From Tersicoccus mangrovi (GTDB taxonomy: Bacteria > Actinomycetota > Actinomycetes > Actinomycetales > Micrococcaceae), in assembly GCF_036881825.1 (NCBI RefSeq), contig NZ_JBAJMW010000003.1:186001-250000 (forward strand): a DNA stretch of 64,000 nucleotides, in the 5' to 3' direction. Numbering within the stretch: position 1 is the stretch's first letter; each line of letters begins with the position of its first letter. Made by a program: the position numbers and the translations under genes. This document shows positions 49,700 through 61,604 of this stretch, piece by piece. The notes beneath the pieces were generated by a model. It was not told the DNA's origin, did not search any database, and saw nothing but the letters and a program-made list of their open reading frames with translations.

Positions 49700-49735
49700 A
49701 TAGTAGTGACGCGACGTCATCGTATGCAAGCGCTT
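49700..49735 (-). promoter_or_regulatory. Promoter and LacI-type operator of the transporter operon
   Basis: On the minus strand -35 TTGCAT (+ 49724-49729) and -10 TACTAT (+ 49700-49705) are 18 nt apart. The palindrome AAGCGCTT (49728-49735), with the central CG of LacI-family operators, overlaps the -35. The start is near 49693, giving a ~58-nt leader. The site also lies upstream of the divergent GH13 gene, which may be co-regulated. Confidence 0.65.
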
Positions 49736-49835
49736 ACGCCCATGAGAGAGTGGATGGCGCCGAATCGTTACCGGCGGTCTGACCAGCACCTGCGCACGGA
49801 CCGAGCCACGACCGATCATCCCAGGAGAGGAACCT

Positions 49836-51524
49836 GTGACCCTCGAACCCGCCCCGGCCGACACCCGGACCACCCCCTGGTGGGCCGATGCCGTCATCTA
49901 CCAGGTGTACCCGCGGTCCTTCGCGGACGCCGACGGTGACGGGATGGGCGACCTGCCGGGCATCACCGCCCGGCTCGAGCATCTCGCGGCCCTCGGCGTC
50001 GACGCTCTCTGGCTCTCGCCGTTCTACCTCTCCCCCCAGCACGACGCAGGGTACGACGTGGCCGACTACCGGCAGGTCGATCCCCGGTTCGGCACGCTCG
50101 AGGACTTCGACGCGCTGCGGGAGAAGGCCGACCGGCTCGGGATCCGCACGATCGTGGACCTCGTGCCCAACCACACCTCCGACGAGCACGTCTGGTTCCA
50201 GGCGGCCCTCGCGGCGGCACCGGGATCCCCCGAGCGGGACCGCTACATCTTCCGGGACGGCCGCGGACCGGACGGCACCGAGCCGCCGAACAACTGGACT
50301 TCCGTGTTCGGCGGTCCCGGCTGGACGCGCGTGCCGGACGGCCAGTGGTACCTCCACCTCTTCGACGTCACGCAGCCCGACCTGAACTGGCACAACCCCG
50401 AGGTGGTGGCCGAGTTCGACGACGTCATCCGCTTCTGGCTGGACCGCGGCGTGGACGGGTTCCGCGTCGACGTCGCCCACGGCCTCGTCAAGCACCCGGA
50501 CCTGCCGGACTGGGACGGGCACACGGCCATGGTCGAGGGCACCACCCACGCCGACGGGGCGGACCCGATCGAGGAGCACGTGCCGGCGCCGATGTTCGAC
50601 CAGGACGGCGTGCACGAGATCTACCGGCACTGGAACGACATCCTCGGCGAGTACGACGGCGACCGCATGATGGTCGCCGAGGCCTGGGTCGAGCCGGCGC
50701 CGCGCCTGGCCAAGTACGTGCGGGCCGACGAGATGCAGCAGGCCTTCAACTTCGAGTTCCTCATCGAGGGCTGGGACGCCGCCGGGATGGCGCGCGCCGT
50801 GGACAGCGTGATGACCGCGAACGAGGCCGTCGGGGCACCCACCACGTGGGTGCTGTCCAACCACGACGTCGTGCGGCACGCCAGCCGCTTCGGCCTGGCC
50901 GACCCGACGGGCCGCGCCGCCGGCATCGGCGCCGAGGACGAGCAGCCCGACGCGGGAATCGGCCTGCGGCGCGCCCGCGCGGCGACGCTCGCGATGCTGG
51001 CCCTGCCCGGGTCCGCCTACCTGTACCAGGGCGAGGAGCTCGGCCTGCCCGAGGCCACGGCGCTGCCCGCCGAGGTGCGCGAGGACCCGACCTTCGTGCG
51101 CAGCGGCGGCGCCGACGTCGGCCGCGACGGCTGCCGGGTGCCCCTGCCCTGGACGGCCGGCGCCCCGGCCTACGGCTTCTCCCCCACCGGAGCGAGCTGG
51201 CTGCCCCAGCCCGCGTCCTTCGCCGACCACGCCGTGGACGTCCAGGAGGGCGTGCCCGGGTCGACGCTCGAGCTCTACCGGCAGGTGATCGCGCTGCGGC
51301 GCGAGTTGCGGCTGGGCACCGGCACGATGGCGTGGGCGCAGGTGCACGCCCCGGCGCAGGGCATCCTCGCCTTCACCACGTCGGGCCTGCTCGTGGTGCT
51401 CAACACCTCGGACCGGGCGTTCGAGCTGCCGGCCGGCGCGGAGCTGCTGCTCGCGAGCGTTCCGGACGCCGTCGACGGTGGCGCCCTGGTGCCGGACGCG
51501 GCGGTCTGGCTGCGCCTGCCCTGA
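49836..51524 (+). CDS. GH13 alpha-glucosidase (oligo-1,6-glucosidase type)
   Basis: 562 aa, cytoplasmic (no signal). Hydrolyses alpha-glucosidic oligosaccharides taken up by the neighbouring transporter. GH13 regions: WADAVIYQVYPRSFADADGD, IVDLVPNHTSDEH, nucleophile Asp in DGFRVDVAHG (about 211), acid/base Glu in MVAEAWVEP (about 280) and Asp in LSNHDVVRHASRFG (about 343). YLYQGEELGLPEA follows. Start GTG 49836 with AGAGGAACC upstream. Subfamilies 17/23/30 all fit, so the linkage preference is uncertain. Confidence 0.92.
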   Translation: MTLEPAPADTRTTPWWADAVIYQVYPRSFADADGDGMGDLPGITARLEHLAALGVDALWLSPFYLSPQHDAGYDVADYRQVDPRFGTLEDFDALREKADRLGIRTIVDLVPNHTSDEHVWFQAALAAAPGSPERDRYIFRDGRGPDGTEPPNNWTSVFGGPGWTRVPDGQWYLHLFDVTQPDLNWHNPEVVAEFDDVIRFWLDRGVDGFRVDVAHGLVKHPDLPDWDGHTAMVEGTTHADGADPIEEHVPAPMFDQDGVHEIYRHWNDILGEYDGDRMMVAEAWVEPAPRLAKYVRADEMQQAFNFEFLIEGWDAAGMARAVDSVMTANEAVGAPTTWVLSNHDVVRHASRFGLADPTGRAAGIGAEDEQPDAGIGLRRARAATLAMLALPGSAYLYQGEELGLPEATALPAEVREDPTFVRSGGADVGRDGCRVPLPWTAGAPAYGFSPTGASWLPQPASFADHAVDVQEGVPGSTLELYRQVIALRRELRLGTGTMAWAQVHAPAQGILAFTTSGLLVVLNTSDRAFELPAGAELLLASVPDAVDGGALVPDAAVWLRLP

Positions 51525-51817
51525 TCTCTCCCCACACCGCGAAACGGGCGGCACCCTCGTGGGGTGCCGGCCGCTCGTGTCTGCGGCTGCCGTCGTGTCT
51601 GCGGCTGCGGTCGGGGGTGCCGCCTGTGCGTGCGGATTGCGAGCCGGTCCCGCGACACGCCATGGCGATCGGGGATGGAGCGCCCTATCCCGTTCCGCCT
51701 CGGCGGGTCGCGGGACGGAGCTGAGCGGCGCTCCCGGCCGTTCACGTCCGCGGCAGCCAGGAAGAGTCGAGCCGGTATCGGAAATCAGCCGGTATCGGAC
51801 TCCCGCCGGATCGGAGC
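51525..51817. repeat. Intergenic region with hairpin and two tandem duplications
   Basis: 293 nt between convergent genes. A terminator-like hairpin CGGCACCC/GGGTGCCG (51549-51569) follows GH13. CGTGTCTGCGGCTGC is duplicated with an 18-nt period (51576-51611), and AGCCGGTATCGGA with a 17-nt period (51770-51799). No gene is seen. Confidence 0.65.
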
Positions 51818-52270
51818 TCAGTCGAGGCGGGGGCGTTCCGCCCGTTCGGCACGCTCGAGGCGGCCGTCGGGCACGTGCACGTCGGCGACCTCCACGTTGA
51901 CCTCGGTCACCTGCAGCCCGACGAGGCGCTCGACGTCGTGGTGGACGGCGGCGCGGACCAGCTCGGCCGTCTCCCGCAGCGGCTCCCCGAACTCGGCGAT
52001 GAGCACGACGTCGACGGCGATCTGGCGGCTACCCACTTCGACGCGCACCCCGCTGCGGGTGTCGTCCGCACCGACGGCCTCCCGGATCGCGCCGATCGCC
52101 CGCGGCGTCCCGGCCCCCAGGGTGTGGACACCGCGCACCCGCCGGGCGGCGAGCGCGGCGATCCGGACGGCGGCGGCCTCGGCGATGTGCGTCGTACCGG
52201 CCATCTCCTCGTCGCGGCGGTCCCGGTGCGGAACGGCCGGCGCGGTCGCGCGGCTCTCGAGCGGGCTCAC
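51818..52270 (-). CDS. Asp23/Gls24 family envelope stress protein
   Basis: 150 aa. Asp23 domain: GTTHIAEAAAVRIAALAARR, then VRGVHTLG, VEVGSRQIAVDVVLIAEFGE, LRETAELVRAAVHHDVERLV and LQVTEVNVEVADVHVPD. Family members associate with the cell envelope or stress response; the molecular role is unclear. GTG 52270 has GGAGGAG 5 nt upstream. A short acidic/basic C-terminal tail follows. Confidence 0.85.
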   Translation of the reverse strand: MSPLESRATAPAVPHRDRRDEEMAGTTHIAEAAAVRIAALAARRVRGVHTLGAGTPRAIGAIREAVGADDTRSGVRVEVGSRQIAVDVVLIAEFGEPLRETAELVRAAVHHDVERLVGLQVTEVNVEVADVHVPDGRLERAERAERPRLD

Positions 52271-52349
52271 GGTTCTCCTCCGGGTCGGGGCGGATGTCAA
52301 CTGGCCCCAGCGTATCGATCGGCAGGCGGAGTCGGGCCGAACACCCGCG

Positions 52350-52955
52350 TCAGTCGGCGGGGCTCCGCAGTCCGGCCAACAGCAGCCGCACCATTCGGGC
52401 CTCGCGGCCGGACGCGCGCGACGACGGGCCGCCTCCGTGGCACAGGTTCGCGACAGCGGCGAGGAACTCCGCGGCGTCGACGCGCCGGCTGATGTCGCCG
52501 GACGCGATCGCGGCGGAGAGCAGCCGCTCGAGGGTGGGCACGAGCCGCGTCGCGAAGGCCGCGGCGAGGGGCTCGTACGCCGTGTCCCCGGAGTGCAGCG
52601 CCGCGGCGAGGCCCTGCTTGGTCGCGACGAACCCGGTGAAACGCATGATCCACGCGTCGAGCGCCTCGCCCGGAGGCATCGCCGCCTCCATCTCCTCCGC
52701 CGCGTCGACGCAGGCGTCCAGCTCGCGCCGGAAGACCGCGGAGATGAGGTCGGACCGCAGCGGGAAGTGCCGGTAGAGGGTGCCGACGCCGACGCCGGCA
52801 CGGTCGGCGATCGTGCGCACCGGCGCGGCCACTCCCGCCTCGGCGAACACCGTCGTCGCCGCCTCGACGAGGGCATCCGCGTTCCCTCGGGCGTCGGCAC
52901 GCATCCGGCGATGCTCGACCGCGCCGTCGTCGCTGGTGCGCGAGACCGCGGACAT
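52350..52955 (-). CDS. TetR-family regulator
   Basis: 201 aa. DNA-binding domain: LVEAATTVFAEAGVAAPVRT, then IADRAGVGVGTLYRHFPLRS. The remainder is helical with the TetR_C type found in SCO1712-like regulators. ATG 52955 with GGGAGG upstream. Divergent from the aldo/keto reductase gene; twin palindromes at 52973-52987 and 53010-53024 flank the promoter. Confidence 0.9.
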   Translation of the reverse strand: MSAVSRTSDDGAVEHRRMRADARGNADALVEAATTVFAEAGVAAPVRTIADRAGVGVGTLYRHFPLRSDLISAVFRRELDACVDAAEEMEAAMPPGEALDAWIMRFTGFVATKQGLAAALHSGDTAYEPLAAAFATRLVPTLERLLSAAIASGDISRRVDAAEFLAAVANLCHGGGPSSRASGREARMVRLLLAGLRSPAD

Positions 52956-52972
52956 CAGAGCCTCCCTTGTGC

Positions 52973-53024
52973 CGGAACGTTGTTCCGCCTACAGTAGCGG
53001 ACACCGAACCGGAACGTCGTTCCG
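52973..53024. promoter_or_regulatory. Twin TetR operators between regulator and aldo/keto reductase
   Basis: CGGAACGTTGTTCCG (52973-52987) and CGGAACGTCGTTCCG (53010-53024) differ in one central base, and both have perfect 6-bp arms. They bracket a palindromic GCTACTGTAGGC-like -10 region (TACAGT on plus, 52990-52995). The spacing of centres is 37 nt. Confidence 0.75.
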
Positions 53025-53105
53025 AATCGCGATGAGCCCGTCGGCAGGTGCCGGACAGCACGGCCGCTCGGATCGCGAGCCACACCACCAGACCAGGAGC
53101 AGACC

Positions 53106-54131
53106 ATGCAGTACCGCACCCTCGGCCGCACCGGCATCAAGGTCACGCCCCACGCGCTCGGCGCGATGATGCTCGGATCGCTCGGCAACCCGGATCGCGA
53201 GCAGGGCATCGCGATCATCCACCGCGCGCTCGACGCCGGAATCAATGTCGTGGACACCGCGGATCGCTACGGCGACTCGGAGGAGGTCGTCGGCATCGCG
53301 CTGAAGGGCCGGCGCGACGAGGTCGTCCTCGCGACCAAGTTCTACGGGCCCGTCGACGACGACCTCAACCACCGCGGCGCGTCCCGCCGCTGGATCGTGC
53401 AGGCGGTCGAGCGCTCGCTCCGGCGCCTGCAGACCGACTGGATCGACCTCTACCAACTGCACCGCCCCGACCCCGACACGGACATCGACGAGACCCTCTC
53501 CGCGATGACCGATCTCGTCCGGCAGGGCAAGGTCCGCGCCATCGGTACGTCGTCGATGCGCGGCTCGGAGATCGTGGAAGCGCAGTGGGTGTCGGAGCGC
53601 CGCGGGTTCGAGCGGTTCCGCACGGAGCAGCCGAACTACTCGATCCTGGACCGGGAGATCGAGCGCGAGATCCTGCCGGTCACCCAGCGGTACGGCATGG
53701 GCACCCTCGTCTACAGCCCCCTCGCGGGTGGGACGCTGACCGGGCGGTACCGCGCCGGGCAGGCCAACGACAACTTCCGCTCGACCCGCACCGGCATGCG
53801 CCATTTCCGCGACGAGCGCCGGCTCGCCGCCGTCGAGGAACTCGTCGCCCTCGCCGACGACCTCGGCGTGCCCCTGACGCACCTGGCCATGGCCTTCGCG
53901 ATCGCCCACCCCGGCGTCACGTCCGCCATCGCCGGGCCGCGGACCATGGAGCAGCTCGAGGACACCCTGGCGGGCATGGAGCTCACACTCTCCGACGAGG
54001 TGCTGGACCGCATCGACGCGATCGTGCCGCCCGGCGAGAGCATCGGCGCCATGGACATGGTCTACCGCGGCCCCGAGGTCGCCGACGCCAGCCTGCGCCG
54101 GCGTCCGGCAGCGGAGCGCTCGGCGGCCTGA
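53106..54131 (+). CDS. Aldo/keto reductase
   Basis: 341 aa NADP-dependent carbonyl reductase of the AKR superfamily. QYRTLGRTGIKVTPHALGAM, catalytic Asp and Tyr in VVDTADRYGDSEEVVG, Lys in VLATKFYGPVDDD, His in LYQLHRPDPDTDIDETL, QPNYSILDREIEREILP and AIAGPRTMEQLEDTL. Shine-Dalgarno CAGGAGC before ATG 53106. Controlled by the divergent TetR protein through the twin operators, which suggests induction by an aldehyde or ketone. Confidence 0.92.
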   Translation: MQYRTLGRTGIKVTPHALGAMMLGSLGNPDREQGIAIIHRALDAGINVVDTADRYGDSEEVVGIALKGRRDEVVLATKFYGPVDDDLNHRGASRRWIVQAVERSLRRLQTDWIDLYQLHRPDPDTDIDETLSAMTDLVRQGKVRAIGTSSMRGSEIVEAQWVSERRGFERFRTEQPNYSILDREIEREILPVTQRYGMGTLVYSPLAGGTLTGRYRAGQANDNFRSTRTGMRHFRDERRLAAVEELVALADDLGVPLTHLAMAFAIAHPGVTSAIAGPRTMEQLEDTLAGMELTLSDEVLDRIDAIVPPGESIGAMDMVYRGPEVADASLRRRPAAERSAA

Positions 54132-54171
54132 CACCGTCCCCCGCGCCGGACTCGCAACCGTCAGCGCGCCG

Positions 54172-55173
54172 TCAACGAATTCGCGCGCTGGTCGAGCCGC
54201 GGACGACGAGCTCGGCGTCGAAGAGGAGCTCGCGTCGGGGGTGCGGGTTGCCCTCCAGGTCCGCCGCGAGCCCGCGGATGGCCGCGGACGCCAGCGCCTG
54301 TACGGGCTGCCGCAGGGTGGTCAGCGGCGGATCGGTGAAGTTCATCATCGCCGAGCCGTCGAACCCGACGACCGAGACGTCCTGCGGCACCCGCCGCCCG
54401 GCGGCGCGAGCCCCCTGGATGGCGCCGAGGGCGAGGAAGTCCGACGCCGCGACGAATCCCGTGACGCCGTCGCGCGCCGCGGACTCCGCCGCACCGCGCG
54501 CCCATTCCAGGGAGTAGTCGCCGCACAGCTCGATCGCGTCGACGTCGCCCGCGGCCGACGCGGCCGCCGCGAAGCCGGCGCTCTTCCGGCGCGCAGGCGT
54601 GTAGCGGACGGGACCGTTGACCAGCGCGATCCGGCGGTGCCCGAGCGAGTGCAGGTGCCGCACGGCCGTCGCGGCAGCAGCGGCGTCGTCGGTCGAGACC
54701 GCGGTGGCGTCCAGACCCGCGACCGGGCCGTTGATGAGGGCGAGGGGAACGCCGTTCTCACGGAGCGCGAAGTAGTGCTCGAGGTCCGCATGCGGATCCG
54801 AGTGGACACCCGAGACGAAGATGATGCCCGACACCCCGTGCTCGCGCAGGAGCTCGACGGAGGCCGCCTCGGCCGCGACGCCGGCGCGGCGGGTGGCCAG
54901 CAGCGCGGCGAGCCGGAACGTGGGCAGCGTCTGCTCGATGGCCTGCGCGAAGAGCGGGAAGATCGGGTTCTCGAGTTCGGCGACGACGACGCCGACGAGG
55001 CTGAGCCGTCGCGACTGCAGCTGATCGGGACGCTGGTACCCGAGGACGTCGACCGCGGCGAGGACCCGGGTGCGGGCGTCCTCGGAGACACCGGGCCGGT
55101 TGTTGAGCGCGCGGGAGGCGGTCGCGACGCTGACGCCGGCGCGTGCGGCAATCTCTTCGAGCCGGGCGACCAT
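54172..55173 (-). CDS. LacI-family regulator (probable pullulanase control)
   Basis: 333 aa. EIAARAGVSVATASRALNNR is the helix-turn-helix, then VLAAVDVLGYQRPDQLQSRR (hinge), VGVVVAELENPIFPLFAQAI, GIIFVSGVHSDPHADLEHYF, VNGPVRYTPARRKSAGF, FVAASDFLALGAIQGARAAG and VSVVGFDGSAMMNFTDPPLT. ATG 55173 is 6 nt after TACGGT (+ 55180-55185), hence leaderless. Divergent from pullulanase, its likely target. Confidence 0.9.
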   Translation of the reverse strand: MVARLEEIAARAGVSVATASRALNNRPGVSEDARTRVLAAVDVLGYQRPDQLQSRRLSLVGVVVAELENPIFPLFAQAIEQTLPTFRLAALLATRRAGVAAEAASVELLREHGVSGIIFVSGVHSDPHADLEHYFALRENGVPLALINGPVAGLDATAVSTDDAAAAATAVRHLHSLGHRRIALVNGPVRYTPARRKSAGFAAAASAAGDVDAIELCGDYSLEWARGAAESAARDGVTGFVAASDFLALGAIQGARAAGRRVPQDVSVVGFDGSAMMNFTDPPLTTLRQPVQALASAAIRGLAADLEGNPHPRRELLFDAELVVRGSTSARIR

Positions 55174-55219
55174 GCCCTTACCGTACTGGCTCGCCACGCC
55201 CGAACGAGCTGCCGTGCTC

Positions 55220-55248
55220 TTCCACGTCCTGTAACTGTTTGCTACGGT
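55220..55248 (+). promoter_or_regulatory. Pullulanase promoter
   Basis: TTCCAC (55220-55225) and TACGGT (55243-55248) are 17 nt apart. The spacer contains GTAACTGTTTGCTAC, with imperfect symmetry (GTAAC/GCTAC), a candidate LacI-type operator. Confidence 0.5.
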
Positions 55249-55295
55249 CCATCTGCAGGCCAGGCGAGGGCGCATGGCCGTAGACGGAGGCAGCA

Positions 55296-58649
<3,354 letters not shown>

Positions 58650-58651
58650 GC

Positions 58652-58683
58652 GTGAGGTGGCGGTCTGCGGGCCGCCACCTCAC
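58652..58683 (+). terminator. Terminator of the pullulanase gene
   Basis: GTGAGGTGGCGG (58652-58663) and CCGCCACCTCAC (58672-58683), perfect 12-bp stem two bases after the stop codon. Confidence 0.75.
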
Positions 58684-58718
58684 CGTCCGACCCTCCGGCC
58701 GATCGGGCCGGGGACGAC

Positions 58719-58748
58719 AGAAGCCCCCGGGAGAACCCGGGGGCTTCT
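58719..58748 (-). terminator. Terminator of the tRNA cluster
   Basis: AGAAGCCCCCGGG (58719-58731) and CCCGGGGGCTTCT (58736-58748) with a 4-nt loop, directly after tRNA-Phe on the minus strand. Confidence 0.8.
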
Positions 58749-58752
58749 TCGA

Positions 58753-58828
58753 TGGTGGCTCCGACCGGCGTCGATCCGGTGACCTTTCGATTTTCAGTCG
58801 AACGCTCTACCAACTGAGCTACAGAGCC
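58753..58828 (-). tRNA. tRNA-Phe (GAA)
   Basis: Cloverleaf read on the minus strand: acceptor GGCTCTG, D-arm AGCTCAGTTGGTAGAGC, anticodon loop CTGAAAA (anticodon GAA), T-loop region CCGGATCGACGCCGG, acceptor CGGAGCC, discriminator A and an encoded CCA. Last of three tRNA genes in a row. Confidence 0.96.
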
Positions 58829-58911
58829 CGGCACCGCTCCGGCGAACCGAGGGCGATATGCCGCGACGACTCCGGAGGAACGATTCTCATCGTTGACCGA
58901 AGCCGCCTGAG

Positions 58912-58985
58912 CGACCCTGACGGGACTTGAACCCGCGACCTCCGCCGTGACAGGGCGGCGCGCTAACCAACTGCGCTACAGGGCC
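58912..58985 (-). tRNA. tRNA-Asp (GTC)
   Basis: Minus-strand cloverleaf: GGCCCTG acceptor, AGCGCAGTTGGTTAGCGC D-arm, anticodon loop CTGTCAC (GTC), GCGGGTTCAAGTCCCGT T-arm, CAGGGTC, discriminator G. CCA is not encoded. Confidence 0.96.
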
Positions 58986-59057
58986 TTGGTGTGTACCCAC
59001 CAGGACAGGACCATCATCCTACCCCAGCGAGTGAGTCCGGAGTTCCGCAGACCTCCG

Positions 59058-59133
<76 letters not shown>

Positions 59134-59270
59134 CCGGGAACGTCACGGATCCTGCGCGAGGAGAGACTCCCCGTCGGCGAGGCATCCCGTTGTGGACCTC
59201 CATCAGCATAGGGGACGGCGGCGGTTCCGCCAAAACGACCGCCGCGGGGTGGTGCCGTCACAATGGCAGG

Positions 59271-59618
59271 GTGATGGAGCTGTCCGAGGACGACTTCGAC
59301 CTGGCGGTGCGGGTGGCCCTGCAGCAGATCCCGGCCGACTTGCGCGCCGCCATGTCCAACGTCGCCGTCTTCGTGGCCGAGGAGCCCGAGGAACCGGGCC
59401 TGCTCGGGCTCTACGAGGGCACCCCGCTGACGGAGCGGGACAGCTGGTGGGACGCCGGTTCGCTGCCGGACCGCATCACCGTCTACCGGCGCCCCATCCT
59501 CGACCTGGCGACGACGCCGGAGGAGGTGGTCGCCGAGATCCGCACCACCGTGGTGCACGAGGTCGCGCATCATTTCGGCGTCGACGACGACCGCCTCGAC
59601 GAACTCGGCTGGGGCTGA
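59271..59618 (+). CDS. Zincin-like metallopeptidase family protein
   Basis: 115 aa, the small PF06262 type metallopeptidase-like family. The zinc motif HEVAHHFGVDDDRL is near the C-terminus; GLLGLYEGTPLTERD and DRITVYRRPILDLA are typical. GTG 59271 is chosen because the -10 CACAAT (59259-59264) ends 6 nt before it; ATG 59274 is the alternative. Its physiological substrate is unknown. Confidence 0.85.
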   Translation: MMELSEDDFDLAVRVALQQIPADLRAAMSNVAVFVAEEPEEPGLLGLYEGTPLTERDSWWDAGSLPDRITVYRRPILDLATTPEEVVAEIRTTVVHEVAHHFGVDDDRLDELGWG

Positions 59619-59711
59619 CCACCCCTCGTCACCACACCGACGTCGCGACACGCCGTGTGACCTGCGCGGCAAATGACACACATGTTGTTTATGTTATTGG
59701 TGGGAAAACTG

Positions 59712-59871
59712 TTGCCAAAGTGATATCTGGCCTTTAGTGTCACTGCTGGTGTCGACCAGCAGGACGTCCTCCGCTGCGCGATCGAGCTCTTCGATGCAGC
59801 GGACCGGGACCCCACATGTCGCGGAACGTCCGCCGGCCGGCACCCCGATGTCACCGGCACCGAGGACCCCC
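59712..59871 (+). promoter_or_regulatory. Promoter and structured leader of the NlpC/P60 gene
   Basis: TTGCCA (59712-59717) and TAGTGT (59735-59740) are 17 nt apart in a locally AT-rich patch. CTGCTGG/CCAGCAG (59743-59762) straddles the expected start. Further on, TCCGCTGC (59770-59777) pairs with GCAGCGGA (59796-59803), with an inner ATCGA/TCGAT stem. The leader is ~125 nt, unlike the leaderless neighbours. It does not match the c-di-AMP riboswitch as I know it. Confidence 0.5.
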
Positions 59872-61563
59872 ATGACCGTCGCAGCACCCCGCCCCACCGC
59901 CCCACGACGCGCCGTCGCTCTGACCCGCGTCGTCGCCGGTGTCTCCGTCGGGCTGCTGCTGGCGACCGCCGGCATCGCTCCGGCCACCGCGCAGGAGACC
60001 CCGCGGCCCGTCGTTCCCGCCGCCGGCACCGTCACGGCCACCGGCACGCTGCCGACCGCCGCCGACATCGCTCGCGCGAAGGGGAACGTGGCGGCCACCG
60101 CCGCCGAGGTCCGCCGCATCGAAGGGCAGCTGGACGTCGCCCAGGCCGACGCCGCGCGGGCCATGGTGACCGCACTGCAGGCAGCGGACCAGTACACGAC
60201 CGCGCTGCAGATCAGCCAGGACCGCCGCCGGGCCGCGGACGCCGCGACCGCCGCCGCGGACGCGGCCGACGCCTCCCTGCAGTCCGCGCGGGTCGACGCC
60301 GGCCGACTGGCGAGCACGATGTACCGCACGGCGGGCATCAGCCCGACCGCCGCCGGCCTGTTCGCCGGACGCGGGTCCGACGCCGACCTCGAGCGCGCCG
60401 CGACCGCTGCCGTCCTGGCGGAGCGCCGCACCCGCACGATCGAGACGGCCACGCGCGCCGCCCGATCGGCCGCATCGCTGCGGGCGGACGCGCAGGCAGC
60501 CCAGCAGGCGGCCAACGACGCCTCCTCCGCCGCCGACGCGGCCCGGAACGGAGCAGCGTCGGCCGCGGCGACCCAGCAGGACCAGGCCGCCGCGCGGGCG
60601 CAGCAGCGCACCGTCATGATCGCCCAGCTGGCCCAGCTGCGGAACACCTCCGTCGCCCTCGAGCGCACGCGGGTGGCCGGCCTGGAGCGAGCCCGTCAGC
60701 AGGCGGCCCTGGCCGCGGCCGTCGCCGCCTCCCGGGCGAAGCAGGCCCCGGCCGCTCCGGCACCGGCCACCACGACGGCTCCCGCGGCGTCACCGTCACC
60801 GTCCCCGGAGACGGCGGCGCCGGTGGAAGCTGCGCCGGCCGCACCCGCCCCCACGACCACACCGGCGACGACGGCTGCCGCGGCACCGCACGTCCAGCCC
60901 GCCGCCGTCCCGACGGCCGATCAACCCACGACCGCGCCCGCGAAACCGGCACCCGCACCGGCGCCGAAGCCCGCCGACCCGGCGCCCGTTCCGTCGCCGA
61001 ACCCCGAGCCGGCAGACCCAGCGCCGACGGACCCCGCGCCGGCTCCGGTCGTCACCCCAGCACCGGCACCGGCACCCGCGCCTGCTCCGGCACCCGCGCC
61101 TGCTCCGGCGCCCATCCCCGCACCGGCGCCGGCTCCCGCTCCGGCGCCCTCCCCCGACCCGGCGCCAGCACCGGCACCGGTCGCCGGAGCGTCCTCGGAC
61201 GCGATCGGCGTCATGGTTCAGTACGCCCTGTCCAAGGTCGGCGGCCCGTACGTCTGGGGTGGCAACGGCCCCGTGGCCTTCGACTGCTCGGGCCTTGTGC
61301 AGCAGGCCTTCCGGGCGGCCGGCATCGACGTCCCCCGCGGCGGCACCGATCAGTTCTGGGCGGCGCCCACCCGCGTCCCGCTCGCCCAGGCCCGGTACGG
61401 CGATCTGCTCGTGTTCGGCAGCGGCCCCGGTTTCTACCACATCGCCATCTACCTCGGGAACAACAAGGTCGTCCACGCGCTCAACCCCACGCAGGGCATC
61501 ATGGTCAACGACCTGAGCGAGCTGGTCGGCATGGTCCCCTACGGCTTCGTCGCCCGGTACTGA
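59872..61563 (+). CDS. Secreted NlpC/P60 (C40) peptidoglycan endopeptidase
   Basis: 563 aa. Signal peptide (to about residue 42, ending PATAQ), an Ala-rich coiled-coil region (~60-285) like that of RipA/CwlO-type hydrolases, a Pro/Ala linker (~295-435, many PAPAP repeats), and a C-terminal NlpC/P60 domain. Catalytic Cys in FDCSGLVQQAFRAAG, His in GFYHIAIYLGNN, third polar residue near VVHALNP. It cleaves stem-peptide bonds during cell separation; the coiled coil usually keeps the enzyme inactive until recruited. ATG 59872 has GAGG upstream; earlier in-frame ATGs lie in the leader. Confidence 0.9.
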   Translation: MTVAAPRPTAPRRAVALTRVVAGVSVGLLLATAGIAPATAQETPRPVVPAAGTVTATGTLPTAADIARAKGNVAATAAEVRRIEGQLDVAQADAARAMVTALQAADQYTTALQISQDRRRAADAATAAADAADASLQSARVDAGRLASTMYRTAGISPTAAGLFAGRGSDADLERAATAAVLAERRTRTIETATRAARSAASLRADAQAAQQAANDASSAADAARNGAASAAATQQDQAAARAQQRTVMIAQLAQLRNTSVALERTRVAGLERARQQAALAAAVAASRAKQAPAAPAPATTTAPAASPSPSPETAAPVEAAPAAPAPTTTPATTAAAAPHVQPAAVPTADQPTTAPAKPAPAPAPKPADPAPVPSPNPEPADPAPTDPAPAPVVTPAPAPAPAPAPAPAPAPAPIPAPAPAPAPAPSPDPAPAPAPVAGASSDAIGVMVQYALSKVGGPYVWGGNGPVAFDCSGLVQQAFRAAGIDVPRGGTDQFWAAPTRVPLAQARYGDLLVFGSGPGFYHIAIYLGNNKVVHALNPTQGIMVNDLSELVGMVPYGFVARY

Positions 61564-61604
61564 CGCGCTCCGACGGGCCTGCCAGTCCGGCGCTTGCCCC
61601 GACC

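Noticed and set aside
59020..59050. TGAGTCCGGAGTTCCGCAG between tRNA genes as a fourth TGAGT element
   Set aside because: Starts with TGAGTCC but has no inverted partner nearby, so it is probably chance.
59640..59871. c-di-AMP (ydaO-yuaA) riboswitch upstream of the NlpC/P60 gene
   Set aside because: Considered because of the gene type, but the conserved sequence blocks are not visible, and one of the two stems spans the expected transcription start.
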